The notes under the pieces are model-generated. The model did no database searches, was not told the DNA's origin, and was given only the letters and a program-made list of their open reading frames with translations. A program made the translations under genes and the position numbers. Shown in pieces: positions 1-8,708 of a stretch of DNA of 12,675 bases. The stretch is from NCBI GenBank assembly GCA_015499985.1, contig JAAAUF010001030.1:1-12675 (forward strand), written 5' to 3'. Position 1 is the first letter of the stretch. The number at the start of each line of letters is the position of its first letter. Origin of the DNA: Haplosporangium gracile (lineage: Eukaryota > Mortierellomycota > Mortierellomycetes > Mortierellales > Mortierellaceae).

Positions 1-853
1 ATGAGGAAGGAAGCACGCCTCTACACCAGTAAGGAGAATAACTCGCTTTTTTTTGCGAGTTTCTAACATCTTTCTCTTGCAGTAATAGAAAACCATGGAA
101 TAACAAATGCCCGATGGATGTGTGCTGCTGCTATCAAACACTAACCAAATGCGATCCACTCTCTTTCCCCTTTGGCGTGGTTTATGAAACTAGTGCTGCT
201 GCTTATGGTCACATTCAGGTAACGTGTGAGGGATGAAATCTACATTAAGAACGCCTGTCTTTTTCTTATTCTTTTAATAATTGATACTAATCAACAGCTC
301 TTGTTTATTACAATGATGAAAGTAGACCATTACCTTGTTGATTGAAAAGGGAAGCAGCGCGACGATTAAGAACAATGGCGGCTGGACCGCACAGGACTTT
401 GCATTCTCGGACAAGGTGTCAGCACACATGGAAGGTTCGTTTTTCTTGCTTGGTCAGGACAATGAGGCGCCGATTCGGACCGAATGACCCTGTGATGCAA
501 AACAAGACAACGTGTTTCTAATTTCCTCCTCCCCCTTTTTTTCGTGCGACCTTTTAGAATGCTGGAGAACAATGGGCAGATCGATGACTTCGTCGCCCTC
601 ATCATTCTCCTCACTGTATTCAAACGGCTCAAGACAGCAGGATTCACTTTCAGGTTCACCACCATCGACCGTCGGCAAATCGGGATTGAACACGCCTATG
701 CCATTGTCGTTGTCTGGTCGCAAGGAGTCATGGACAAATCTTGCACATGGACCTTTGTCGCCTATTCTGGCTTCCATCTCCGGCGCGACCTCTCCACGAC
801 TTGCACCCTCGAATGCATGGTCAGAGTTCAAGCGAGTCATTGTCAAACAGTAA
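1..853 (+). CDS. Ankyrin-repeat protein, 3' part of a spliced gene (5' end outside window)
   Basis: Proposed exons are 1-28, 194-218, 326-434 and 558-853 (stop TAA 851-853), giving the last ~151 residues. Joining them reads STPLHHAAAYGHIQ, then TITLLIEKGSSATIKNN, then GGWTAQDFAFSDKV. That is one full ankyrin repeat (TPLH...AA..GH..... LLIEKG) plus the start of the next, and it is what fixes the exon frame. Donors are GTAAGG, GTAACG and GTTCGT. Branch-point-like CTAAC lies at 141-145, and the AG at 297 sits too close to a TACTAAT element to be a likely acceptor, so 325 is used. The last exon encodes a Ser/Pro-rich, probably disordered tail ending EFKRVIVKQ. Ankyrin repeats are protein-binding scaffolds, so no enzymatic role is visible. 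The fungal TORC2 subunit Avo2 is one ankyrin protein worth comparing, but I cannot assign it. An alternative acceptor at 82 would add 37 residues in frame. Confidence 0.72.
29..193 (+). other. Intron with two phase-compatible acceptors (ankyrin gene)
   Basis: The donor is CCA|GTAAGG at 29. Acceptor AG at 192-193 restores the ankyrin consensus (TPLHHAAAYGH). A second, good-looking acceptor CAG at 80-82 follows TTTCTAAC and a pyrimidine tract. Using it would retain 83-193, which is 111 bases, exactly 37 codons and without an in-frame stop. The retained peptide is Cys-rich (CPMDVCCCYQTLTKC) and would sit in the first helix of the repeat. I take the long intron as the main form because it rebuilds the domain. 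Confidence 0.55.
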
Positions 854-907
854 ACGGCCATTCGTACTCTTTACTGAAAACTGAAGCAAACCCCTGAAAA
901 AAAATGT

Positions 908-940
908 AATAAAAAACTGAGAAAAATAGCGAAAAATAAA
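908..940 (+). terminator. Candidate polyadenylation signals of the ankyrin gene
   Basis: AATAAA occurs at 908-913 and again at 935-940, 55-87 bases after the TAA at 851-853, in a strongly A-rich stretch. Their position and sense fit a fungal 3' end. A-rich DNA gives AATAAA easily by chance, so this is only moderately supported. Confidence 0.4.
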
Positions 941-1263
941 AAGAAGAGCGAAGGATGACCGGTATGGCTGTCCAACGGAACTGGTTCATTTGTTTGTTTT
1001 GATTATTTTTGGTGGCAACGCCATAAGCATCCATCGGTTGGTTGAGTGATGGTGCCTGAATTTGATACCGTCTGTTTATTGGTGTTTCAGAGCCAGATTT
1101 CATTAATAAGAACTCAGTATTAAAAAGGCAGACAGGAGTACGAATAAACTATGTATGGATGAACATGGGCACGTACTTAGCCAGGTAGAAAAGTGAGCAG
1201 GAGATAGGGGTGGAAATGTGAGTGGTTTTCTACTCTGCTCTGCTCACGCTCTCTCTCTCTTGT

Positions 1264-1303
1264 CCAATCGGTGTGTGGGTGTGGATGTGGGTGTGTATAA
1301 ATA
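1264..1303 (+). promoter_or_regulatory. Candidate CCAAT box and TATA box for the TBC gene
   Basis: CCAAT lies at 1264-1268 and TATAAATA at 1296-1303, separated by a GT-rich stretch (GTGTGTGGGTGTGG type). The arrangement matches a eukaryotic core promoter directed to the right. It lies about 450 bases upstream of the ATG at 1756, implying a long leader or an intron in the leader. Bases 941-1263 hold no gene that I can recognise. Confidence 0.4.
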
Positions 1304-1440
1304 CGAAAATGAAATGGTTACGTTGGACACAAGGAAGAGAAGAACTATCATCAACAAAGAGCTCTCAAAAAAAAAAGAGGGTGTTGTTAATATAGAGTGC
1401 AGATATGTTGTGTTATGTTCTATCCCTGCCAGGCGATCAT

Positions 1441-1750
1441 CCATCCAACCAACCCAACCCAAACCCAACCAGCTCTCCACTTCTACCAGTGCACTCACTC
1501 AGTCCAAACAAGTCCAACCAACCCGACCAGCCAAACTTTTTTTTCCTCTCCTTGTCTCTGTCTTCATCATCTTTTTCCTTTCTCATCCTTTTTCCTTTCT
1601 CATCCTTTTTCATCCCACTTGCACCTTTCATACCCTCCCTCCGCCCTTTTTTTTCATTTTTTTTGTCCATCCCACCAAACAGGAAACTTTTCTTTGCTCC
1701 CTCTTCCTCCCTCCTTCTTCCCCTCTTCTCTCCCTCATAACTTTTTGCCC
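1441..1750 (+). promoter_or_regulatory. Pyrimidine-rich leader of the TBC gene
   Basis: From about 1441 the strand is first CCAACC-rich (1446-1530), then almost pure C/T to 1735. It contains a 17-base tandem duplication (1572-1588 and 1589-1605) followed by a partial third copy. Such CT blocks before start codons are common in fungal promoters and 5' leaders, and the same pattern recurs before the Spg1 gene and at the right edge. The reading frames open here (1218-1754 and 1397-1759) are low-complexity and are not called as genes. Confidence 0.5.
1572..1615 (+). repeat. 17-bp tandem duplication in CT-rich leader
   Basis: TTTTTCCTTTCTCATCC is repeated exactly at 1572-1588 and 1589-1605, and the next copy begins as TTTTTCATCC at 1606-1615. 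This looks like recent slippage or duplication in a pyrimidine tract. Confidence 0.85.
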
Positions 1751-1755
1751 ATAAG

Positions 1756-4700
1756 ATGATGGCAAGTAAGCAATCCGCTGCTGCTGCCTTCGCGTCGGAT
1801 GATGAGCGCCAGGACTACGGCTCCTCGTCCGACTATGAGCAGGACAAGTATCATCATACCCAGGCCGCTCACAATGCAGCCGCAACAGCAACAACCACTG
1901 CCTCCTACAAGACTACCCCGCCTCCCGGAACACAACATAACTATGGCTATTCTGATGACGATAGCGAGGACAACTATTATAACCAACAACAACAGCATGA
2001 CCAACATATGAGACAGGTCGTCTCTCCGTCCTCCGTTGCTTTGCCCACAAGTCCTATCTCGTCCCGAGGTGGTCCAGGAGCAGGAGGTTACGACTCTTAC
2101 AACGATCGACGGGATTCATACCCTACCCCTTCTTCCCACCTCGCTTCCGTTGTTGCTACCCCAACTACCCCTGCAGGAGATACTGCCACCACCACCGGTG
2201 CTGCCCCAGTCCCATCCTCCAGGAACTCGTGGGAGGAAGGCGATAGTGATGATGACGAGCCTTACCCAGCAGACGCATACAATTATGGCCAGGAGGACGA
2301 ATCATCGAGCGGGGACGAGTATGAGGAACGCCCTCGTAGCAGCCAGGTTCAGAAACAGAAACAGCAACAACAACCGCAAGCATTCCATGGATACAGCGAT
2401 CGTGAAGATAGCGAGGACGAATACGAGGAACGCCCTCGTAGCTACCTTCAGCACCAGCAACAACAACGACAGAGCCAACAACCAGCAGTAGCGGCGGCCC
2501 AGGGACACAACAACTATGCAGCTGACAGCAGCCATTCTGAGGACGAATACGAGGAGCGTCCTCGCAGCCATATTCAGCAACAGCAACTCCAGCCTCCATC
2601 ATCGAACCACTACCATACTGACAACCAGTCTGAAGATGAGTTCGAGGAGCGCCCCCGTAGTCACCAGCAGCAACAACAGTTCCATGAATACAACGACCAC
2701 CGTGCTGCTGCTGACAGTCAGTCTGAGGACGAGTATGAGGAGCGCCCTCGCAGCCACATTCAACAGCGTCAGTCAACTCAATCTAACCACGCCCATACTG
2801 AGATTGCTCATCTCGCACAGAAAGAGCAGCAGGCTAAGAACCCTTACAACTATGAGTCTGACTATTCTCGGTCCAGCTCCGAGGATCACCACCAGTCTGC
2901 TCCCATCTCTGCTCCAGTGGCGGCAGCAGCCTCAGTCCACCACCAGGAGGAAAAGCAACATACTGCAAGATTTTCGACCGAGAGCTTTGACAGGCGGTTG
3001 TCCTATGAGGAGAAGAAGGCTGTGCCTACAGTGACTCAGGCGGCTCCTGTCCATTACGGCAGCGACAGCGACAGTGACGATGATTTCAAACCCGCTCTGG
3101 CCTCCCCCGCCGCCCACGAGCAACAACCAAAGGAGGCCTTCTATGGAGATTTCGGCGAGGAGCCCATCGCCCACAACAGCAGCATGTTTCAGTCCTCCGC
3201 CCTTGATCCCCGTGCCTCGGTCAACTCTGCTAAATCGTTCTCGAGCCACACTAAGCATCATTCATTCGGGTATGATGAGAGACCGGCTGAGCATGACGTT
3301 TCCTCAGAGTCGGAGTCCGGGTCGTCGTCCGAGTCTGATGAACCAGAGAAGAACAAGCTGAAGGAGCTACCGTCGGCCTTGATGAGCGCCGCCGCTACTA
3401 TTCCCATGTCGCCTCCTAGTGCTACTCAGGTGCCACCGCCAATTCCCAATAAGTCGAGACCTACCTCTACCTTCTCGCTTGCCTCTCATAACTCACTGGC
3501 TTCACCCCGCTCGCCTACTTTTGCTCAGTCGATGAGATCTCCAGTTGCTGAGCGTTGGGAGCAGCCTGCAGTTATCCGCGCTCCTAATTCGCCCGTTGTC
3601 TCAGCACCTGCCGCCGCCGCCGCCGCCGTGGCTGCTGCTGTCACAGCTGCCGTTGTTGCTAGCCCTTCTACACTCGCACCTGCAACTTCACCTACACCTG
3701 GCACCCCTGCCGCCCCTGTCTCTCCTCCTTCTCCTCCTGTTAAGGACACCACACCTTTGGCAGTCGACACCGTCTCTCAAAAGTCGGCTTCCTCTGCTTC
3801 GTCGTTGGATGCCAGACAAAAGAACTCGGGATACGACAGCGATACCTCTGGAACCTCAATTGACCTGCACTCGCCCACCTACAAAAGCCGCTCCAAGACG
3901 ACTCCTCCCAGCGTCTTCACCCGCACCTTCTCTTCCAGCTCTTCAGGAGGAGTTAAGGACACCAAGGTCAACCATGGTCCTGCTAGCCCAGAGAGAACCC
4001 GTCCCATCTCGTATGCGACCGTCTTTTCTGATGCCGACATGAACGATGTCAACTTAATGGATGAATCCCTGGTCTCTGAGCAGCGCGCTAGCGTGGTTGT
4101 GCCCCGTACACCTGTCACTCCCTCGGCCTTTGGCTTCACATCCAACTTTTTCGGCGGAGGAGCAGCTCGATCTCAGCCCACGCCTCCACCACCTTCGTCT
4201 TCGCAGCCTCAGCAGGTCTCAGTTCCTGCCGCCCCTGTTCAGGCCACGCCTTCGACCCCTGTTGTGCCTACCCCACCACCCAAGACAAACGACAATCGAT
4301 CTCGTAGCACGTCGATCAGTGCCTTTGCAAGCTCCATTGGCGCCTTTGCCCGTGGCTTTTCTTCGCAGAGCCAGCCTCCCGTCCCACCAATGCCCACCAG
4401 AACCCCCAGCCAGATCAGCCAGCGTACCTCGAACGCACCTGCACCCTCTACATTTGCCGCTTTCGGACAGCAGCAGCAGCAACAAGATCCTCGCAACTCT
4501 TCGGCCAACAGGAGCATGACCTCTGCCAGAGCTTCGACCATCTCGAATGCGACCAACGATTCCAACATGGACATGTTGTTGGCTCGTTTGGAGGCTCAGA
4601 ACGAGTTGTTGGCGCAGGAGTCCAAGCGTCGCGCTACTACTGAGTCTGACATGGACCGTGCCTTGAACCATGCCAAGGAAGAGGCGGCACCCGGCGATGA

Positions 4701-6359
4701 TGTCGACTGGGGTAAGTTTTTTTTACTTGTCATTTTCGCCATTGCCAAAAGTCATTGTGATCTGGTGAATATTTGCTAATGTTGTTTCCAAATTACATTG
4801 TCGAGTCTAGACTACTGGGGAGCACTGATGCACGATTACAACGGCGTAGTGAAGCGGAACCCCAAGCAACTGACAACCATGATCCAGCGTGGAGTCCCCT
4901 CCGCCCTGCGTGGACTGATCTGGCAGCTGTTGGCGAAATCCAAGGACTCTCAATTGGAATCAACCTTTGCAGAGTTGCTCAAGTCGACCAGCTCGCATGA
5001 GAAGCAGATTACTAGAGACATGACTCGGACGTTCCCTAATCATGAGTATTTCTCGACCGAGGGCGGTGTGGGCCAAGAGGCTTTGTTTAATGTTGCGAAG
5101 GCTTATAGTCTTTATGATCCTGAGGTTGGGTACTGCCAGGGAATTAGTTTTATTATCGGACCATTGCTCCTGAACGTAAGTCATTCTTTCTGTTTCTATT
5201 GTAATATTTGAGGGGGTTTGTTTGTTGCTTGCTGCTTGATAGCTAACACATATTATATTTTTTTTTGGCCCTGAAATAAATAGATGCCAGAGGAAGAGGC
5301 GTTCTGCATGTTGGTCCGCATGATGCAAACATACGAGATGCGCGGCCACTACACCCCCGACATGGAAAAACTTCAACTGCGCCTGTACCAATTCGAACAA
5401 CTGATGGAAGAAACCGTGCCCATGGTTTTCAAGCATCTCCGAAACCAAGGGATCCGTTCCACCATGTATGCCTCCCAATGGTTCATGACCGTCTTTGCCT
5501 ACAAGTTCCCTCTCGAGTTGGTCTTTAGGGTGTACGATATCCTGTTTGTTGAGGGAGCCGACGCGCTGTTGCGGTTCGCGATTGCGCTGTTGAAGATGAA
5601 CCATGATCGGATCCTGTCGTTGGACTTTGAGGTCCTGATTGAGTTTTTGAAGCATGGTCTCTTTGAGCCCTACATGGTACGTTTTTTTTTGCTTTTATTC
5701 CTTGACTCTTTTTTTTTTTTTTTTTTTTTTTTTGCAAATTGCGTGTTTATTTGAGAGCCATGTGTGCTTTGCGCGTCAATTGCTAAAGGCTCTCATCTTT
5801 TTCCCTCTTCATTGTAACACAGAACGATGCGGGTCTGTTCATCAGGGACGCGTACGATGTCAAAGTCACACCCAAGAAGCTCCAGCAATACGCACAAAAG
5901 TACCAAGCCCTCCTTCAAAAGCAACAGGCCGATCTGGCCGCCGAAGAAAACCTTCGCGAATCCAACCGTCAACTCTCGTCCCAAGTCCGAGCCCTCGAAG
6001 GGTCCCTCCACCAACTCAATAAGGAACACGTCGACCTGGCCAAGGAACTTATCACGCGCAAGATGGAGATGGCTCAACTGTCCGACAAGAACGACGTCCT
6101 GGAACAGAAAGTCTCTGACTTGACCAGGATTGTGGATTCGCAAGGCAAGGAGGTGGAGGAGCAGTACAAGGGCGAGATTGAGGATGTGTTGAGAAAGAAT
6201 ATGGAGATACTGAAGAAGAATGAGCAATTGGAGGATCAGCTCGCGTACATGGAGTCATTGCTGGTCGAGACGAAGATGAAGTACGCCGAGTCCGAGATTG
6301 AGCGCGATTCTTTGGGTCGGAAACTGAGCGATATGCGTAAGGCCCTCGGTGCCATGTAA
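1756..6359 (+). CDS. TBC-domain Rab GTPase-activating protein, Gyp5-like, with long disordered N-terminus
   Basis: Exons 1756-4711, 4811-5175, 5284-5676 and 5823-6359 give 1416 residues. Introns are 99, 108 and 146 bases with GTAAGT/GTACGT donors and CTAAT/CTAAC branch points in the first two. The start is supported by an in-frame TAA at 1738-1740; ATG at 1759 is an equally possible start. Residues 1-930 are disordered: Ser/Asp/Gln-rich, five acidic repeats (185-333), poly-Ala near 617-635, and Pro-rich SH3-type ligands (560-569, 874-882). A short helix at 937-960 precedes the TBC domain (~1012-1205). The domain shows RGVPSALRGLIW, IxxDxxR with Arg finger R1058 (CGG 5026-5028) and YCQG with Gln finger Q1095 (CAG 5137-5139), so it should be catalytically active. 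Residues ~1256-1416 form a charged coiled coil. Disorder-TBC-coiled coil is the Gyp5/Gyl1 layout; in yeast these act on Ypt1/Sec4 in the secretory pathway and bind SH3 proteins. The substrate here is inferred. Confidence 0.93.
2308..2754 (+). repeat. Five-copy SEDEYEERPRS-type peptide repeat within the TBC protein
   Basis: Copies encode residues 185-195 (SGDEYEERPRS), 219-229, 261-271, 292-302 (Tyr replaced by Phe) and 323-333, at bases 2308-2340, 2410-2442, 2536-2568, 2629-2661 and 2722-2754. Spacing is 34, 42, 31 and 31 residues, with Gln/His-rich linkers of differing sequence between. Synonymous codons differ between copies (GAA/GAG, CGC/CGT, CCT/CCC), so the peptide rather than the DNA is conserved. 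SEDE matches the casein kinase 2 acidic site pattern. The function is unknown. Confidence 0.9.
5677..5822 (+). other. Last intron of the TBC gene, with a 25-base poly(T)
   Basis: The donor is ATG|GTACGT at 5677 and the acceptor ACACAG at 5817-5822; the phase is 0 and the protein continues EPYM|NDAGLF. A run of 25 T lies at 5709-5733. It sits in the first half of the intron, so it is not the normal polypyrimidine tract next to the acceptor. Confidence 0.85.
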
Positions 6360-6690
6360 AGTGTTTCCTATCTTCTATTACTCTTATCTTTCTTTTTTCA
6401 TTTTTTGTTCCAGCATTTCTAAGCTTATTACTTAGAGCTTTTTCTCTTCTTTCTATTTACCAACTTTTACATAACCCATACCATTAAAAACGAATGGATA
6501 ATTTATCTCAAGCAAAAATACCAGCACTCCTTGCCCTACTTGCCTACTGCCTATGCAACTTGTTTGCATTATGCATTGCGATGTAATATTGCCTGCTATT
6601 TGGCCTTTGCCCTTTGTCCATTTTGCCTCTCTTTTTTCTATTTTTTCTTCTGCTTGTTCATTTTGCATTTGGGACGGAAAAAGGATTACT
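6360..6690 (+). terminator. 3' region of the TBC gene
   Basis: This is an AT/T-rich segment after the TAA at 6357-6359. ATTAAA at 6483-6488 is the best variant polyadenylation signal, 124 bases past the stop; there is no perfect AATAAA. No coding is seen. Confidence 0.35.
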
Positions 6691-6718
6691 TTTTCATTTT
6701 TGGAGTGTTGGAATACCG

Positions 6719-6806
6719 CTCTCCCCCTCCTCGCTCCTCGCTCGCGTTTCGCGTGGGAGAGAGACGTGGGAGAGAGACGTGGGAGAAAGGGGGGCAGGAG
6801 GGAGAG
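6719..6806. other. Imperfect inverted repeat with purine/pyrimidine switch
   Basis: CTCTCCCCCTCCT at 6719-6731 can pair with AGGAGGGAGAG at 6796-6806, with a two-base bulge. The middle carries a tight CGCG-TTT-CGCG palindrome (6743-6753) and the 13-base tandem repeats. It could fold in RNA or extrude as a cruciform. No function can be assigned. Confidence 0.4.
6753..6790 (+). repeat. 13-bp tandem repeat GTGGGAGAGAGAC
   Basis: Two exact units lie at 6753-6765 and 6766-6778, and a third begins at 6779 (GTGGGAGAAAGG). It is in a gene-free, purine-rich block. Confidence 0.85.
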
Positions 6807-7809
6807 GCATAAAATGACATGTTTAACGAGTGGAATAGATAGAACTACGAGAAAAAAAAAGGGGGGATGAGAGAGAAAGAGGAAGAGGAAGGGATGAATT
6901 GGCGGAACAAGTAAGCAAATAAGGCGGAGATGTGAAAAAGAGGGGGAAGGGAGGTTGCAAAGAGGCGGCATTTTCGTCATGACATCAAGAGGCCATGGTA
7001 TGCTGAAGTGTTCATGCAATTGCGCAGAAAGAGAAGGCTATGTTAGTAGGCGCATTGGATATTTGTCAAGGCGTTTATGGCATTAGGATGTCCATGGTTG
7101 TTTTTTTTTTTGAAGGGCATGTTATGAAGAGCAACATTTTGGATGAAGGAAAGAGAAGAACAGTACCATGTATGCGCTTATTGCATGGATGGTGCCTGTT
7201 TGTTTTGATAACATAGTCTTGTTTTCCCATTGTCTCCATTCTTTCGCTGTACCTCCGTCTAAGGAAGGTAAACCGTCAAGGTGTTTTCTTTGGTCCTGGA
7301 AGAATTGAATGATGTATAGAAGAAGACAACGGGGAGTAAATAGAGAATGAAGGATGAGTCCTTCACCACTGGAGATTGGACCTCTAGGTTCTGTCCATGG
7401 TGAGCCGAGAAAGTACGAGAGGAAGGCATAAACGAAAAGGCATTTTTGGACAGGACTGAAGGTGCGTATTTGTATTTTGACATTGAAACGAGAGGAGTGA
7501 AAGAGAGAGGAAGAGAAAAAGGAGAGATGCGCCGAGGAGGAGTAAGGGGGTGGTGGTGGTAGTGATAAGTAGTAGATGTCGACGAGAACGACATGTCTTT
7601 CCTCCACTTTTCATCCAGGGAGAGAGAGAGAAAGCGAGACGAGAGGGGACTAAAGAGAGAAAGGAAGAGCGAGGAGCGAGCGACAAAACATGGCCCATCC
7701 CTCGCGACGCGTGTCTTTTCTTTTTCTGTTCAAACAAACAAATGGAAAGGGAAAGTGGGAGAACAGAAAAGAGGGAGAGAGAAGCACGATGACCGATAGG
7801 ATGGACATA

Positions 7810-7834
7810 GGCATGGGCATGGCATGGCATGGCA
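7810..7834 (+). repeat. GGCAT pentanucleotide repeat
   Basis: GGCAT recurs at 7810, 7816, 7821 and 7826, with a partial copy at 7831 and one inserted G after the first copy. It is a short degenerate microsatellite. Confidence 0.8.
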
Positions 7835-7904
7835 GCGCATAATCTCCCGCGTCTCTTTCTACCACTGCCGAGAAAGAAAACAAGGAAAGAAGGCACGATG
7901 GCAT

Positions 7905-7925
7905 GGTCGATGGTCGATGTTCGAT
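7905..7925 (+). repeat. 7-bp tandem repeat (GGTCGAT x2, GTTCGAT)
   Basis: Three abutting 7-mers lie at 7905-7911, 7912-7918 and 7919-7925, the last with one mismatch. They could be a small cluster of transcription factor sites upstream of the Spg1 gene, but this is speculative. Confidence 0.75.
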
Positions 7926-7980
7926 ATGTTACTCACCCGTACCATTGGGCCCTTTTAATGGCTTGTATGTAAGAGTGCTT

Positions 7981-8708
7981 AAGCCTCTCTTCCCTTCTCT
8001 CCCCTTCCTTCTTCCCTTCGCTTCTCCTGCTTTTTGTTTGTTTCTGGTTTGTATACGTCCTTAGTACTCGCCCCCTATAATTTTATTCCCATTGTCACCC
8101 CATCCCGACACTCCCTCCCTTCTCTTCTTTCTTCTCTTCTCTCTTTTTTCTTCTCTTCTCATTTTTCATCCGCACTCCTCCTTTCCATCCTCATACCCTG
8201 CTACCTCATACACCGTCGTCGTCAAACTCATTCCTATCGTACCCATCCTTCGCTTGATCATACCAACAGGACATCCTTTATACCCTTTTCTCTCTCTCTC
8301 TCCCACTCATTGATCCAGTGTCACACACGCACACACCTTTACACAGACACTCAGCCTTCTCTCCTTCCTTACTTCTTTTCTTTCCTTCTCACTTACCCCC
8401 TTCCCCCTCTCCCGCAGTCAATCCAGTCCATAGAGAGCATCTCCACATAGTTGGACACATCATCGCTCTTTCCTCTCCCGGTTGCATAACACGCGAGTCT
8501 ACTTTCTTGACCGAAGCGTACCGTCCCTTTTTTCGTTTTTCTCCTTACAACCACTTCCCAAGCCTCAATTGCCATTCAAAAATCCTTGCCGCCGCCGGAT
8601 TCGAATTCGCCCCTCTTTCTTTCCTGGAAAACCACCCGTCCTCTACAGCTCTACCTAGAAAAGCCATCTTTTCCTTACTTTTACACAAAACCAAACACAC
8701 ATACTCCA
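7981..8708 (+). promoter_or_regulatory. Pyrimidine-rich promoter/leader of the Spg1 gene
   Basis: About 700 bases are dominated by C and T on the + strand, changing to a CA-rich stretch (ACACAAAACCAAACACAC) just before the ATG at 8709. This resembles the leader of the upstream TBC gene. Reading frames such as 8034-8450 and 8318-9139 are open only because CT-rich DNA lacks stops. Confidence 0.55.

Larger units (their letters stand above)
6690..7980. other. Gene-free region with purine-rich blocks
   Basis: No protein with recognisable features reads in any frame. The + strand is strongly G/A-rich at about 6750-6960 and 7490-7795, with mixed sequence between. Short tandem motifs occur: GGCAT copies at 7810-7834 and a 7-base GGTCGAT/GGTCGAT/GTTCGAT series at 7905-7925. 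Open frames here (for example minus-strand 6453-7019 and 7384-7896) consist of Ser/Leu/Phe/Pro or Arg/Glu low complexity caused by the base skew. Confidence 0.6.

Noticed and set aside
290..297. AG at 297 as acceptor of the second ankyrin intron
   Set aside because: It is only a few bases after the TACTAAT branch element, and using it brings a stop within 16 codons; AG at 325 restores the ankyrin repeat.
454..861. Minus-strand 135-residue acidic frame
   Set aside because: It is the complement of the Ser/Pro-rich ankyrin tail; it has no splice context or motif, and the + strand has clear domain continuity.
544..897. Open frame giving a 117-residue protein overlapping the last ankyrin exon
   Set aside because: It lies in another frame from the exon that continues the ankyrin repeat across the 435-557 intron; the Ser/Pro-rich frame ending at 853 fits the splice phase.
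1446..1470. CCCAAACCCAA-like sequence as interstitial telomere repeat
   Set aside because: Units are irregular (CCAACC, CCCAAA) and do not form a repeating TTAGGG-type array.
1218..1759. Long upstream frames in the TBC leader (1218-1754 and 1397-1759), the second ending over the ATG
   Set aside because: Composition is that of CT-rich DNA (Ser, Phe, Leu, Pro only); no protein features. They could be uORFs only if transcription starts near 1320, which is not shown.
2165..2776. Minus-strand 203-residue frame inside the TBC gene
   Set aside because: It is a shadow of the repeated Gln/Glu/Arg codons; its own repeats simply mirror the SEDEYEERPRS copies.
5709..5733. Poly(T) run as the tail of an inserted retroelement
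   Set aside because: There are no target-site duplications or element sequence beside it; homopolymer tracts are common throughout this window's introns.
6453..7896. Several minus-strand frames of 110-190 residues
   Set aside because: They arise from purine-rich + strand sequence; they are low complexity and lack any recognisable domain.
8590..8620. GGATTCGAATTC resembling a tRNA B box
   Set aside because: The flanking bases cannot form the T-arm stem, and no A box or acceptor stem is visible.
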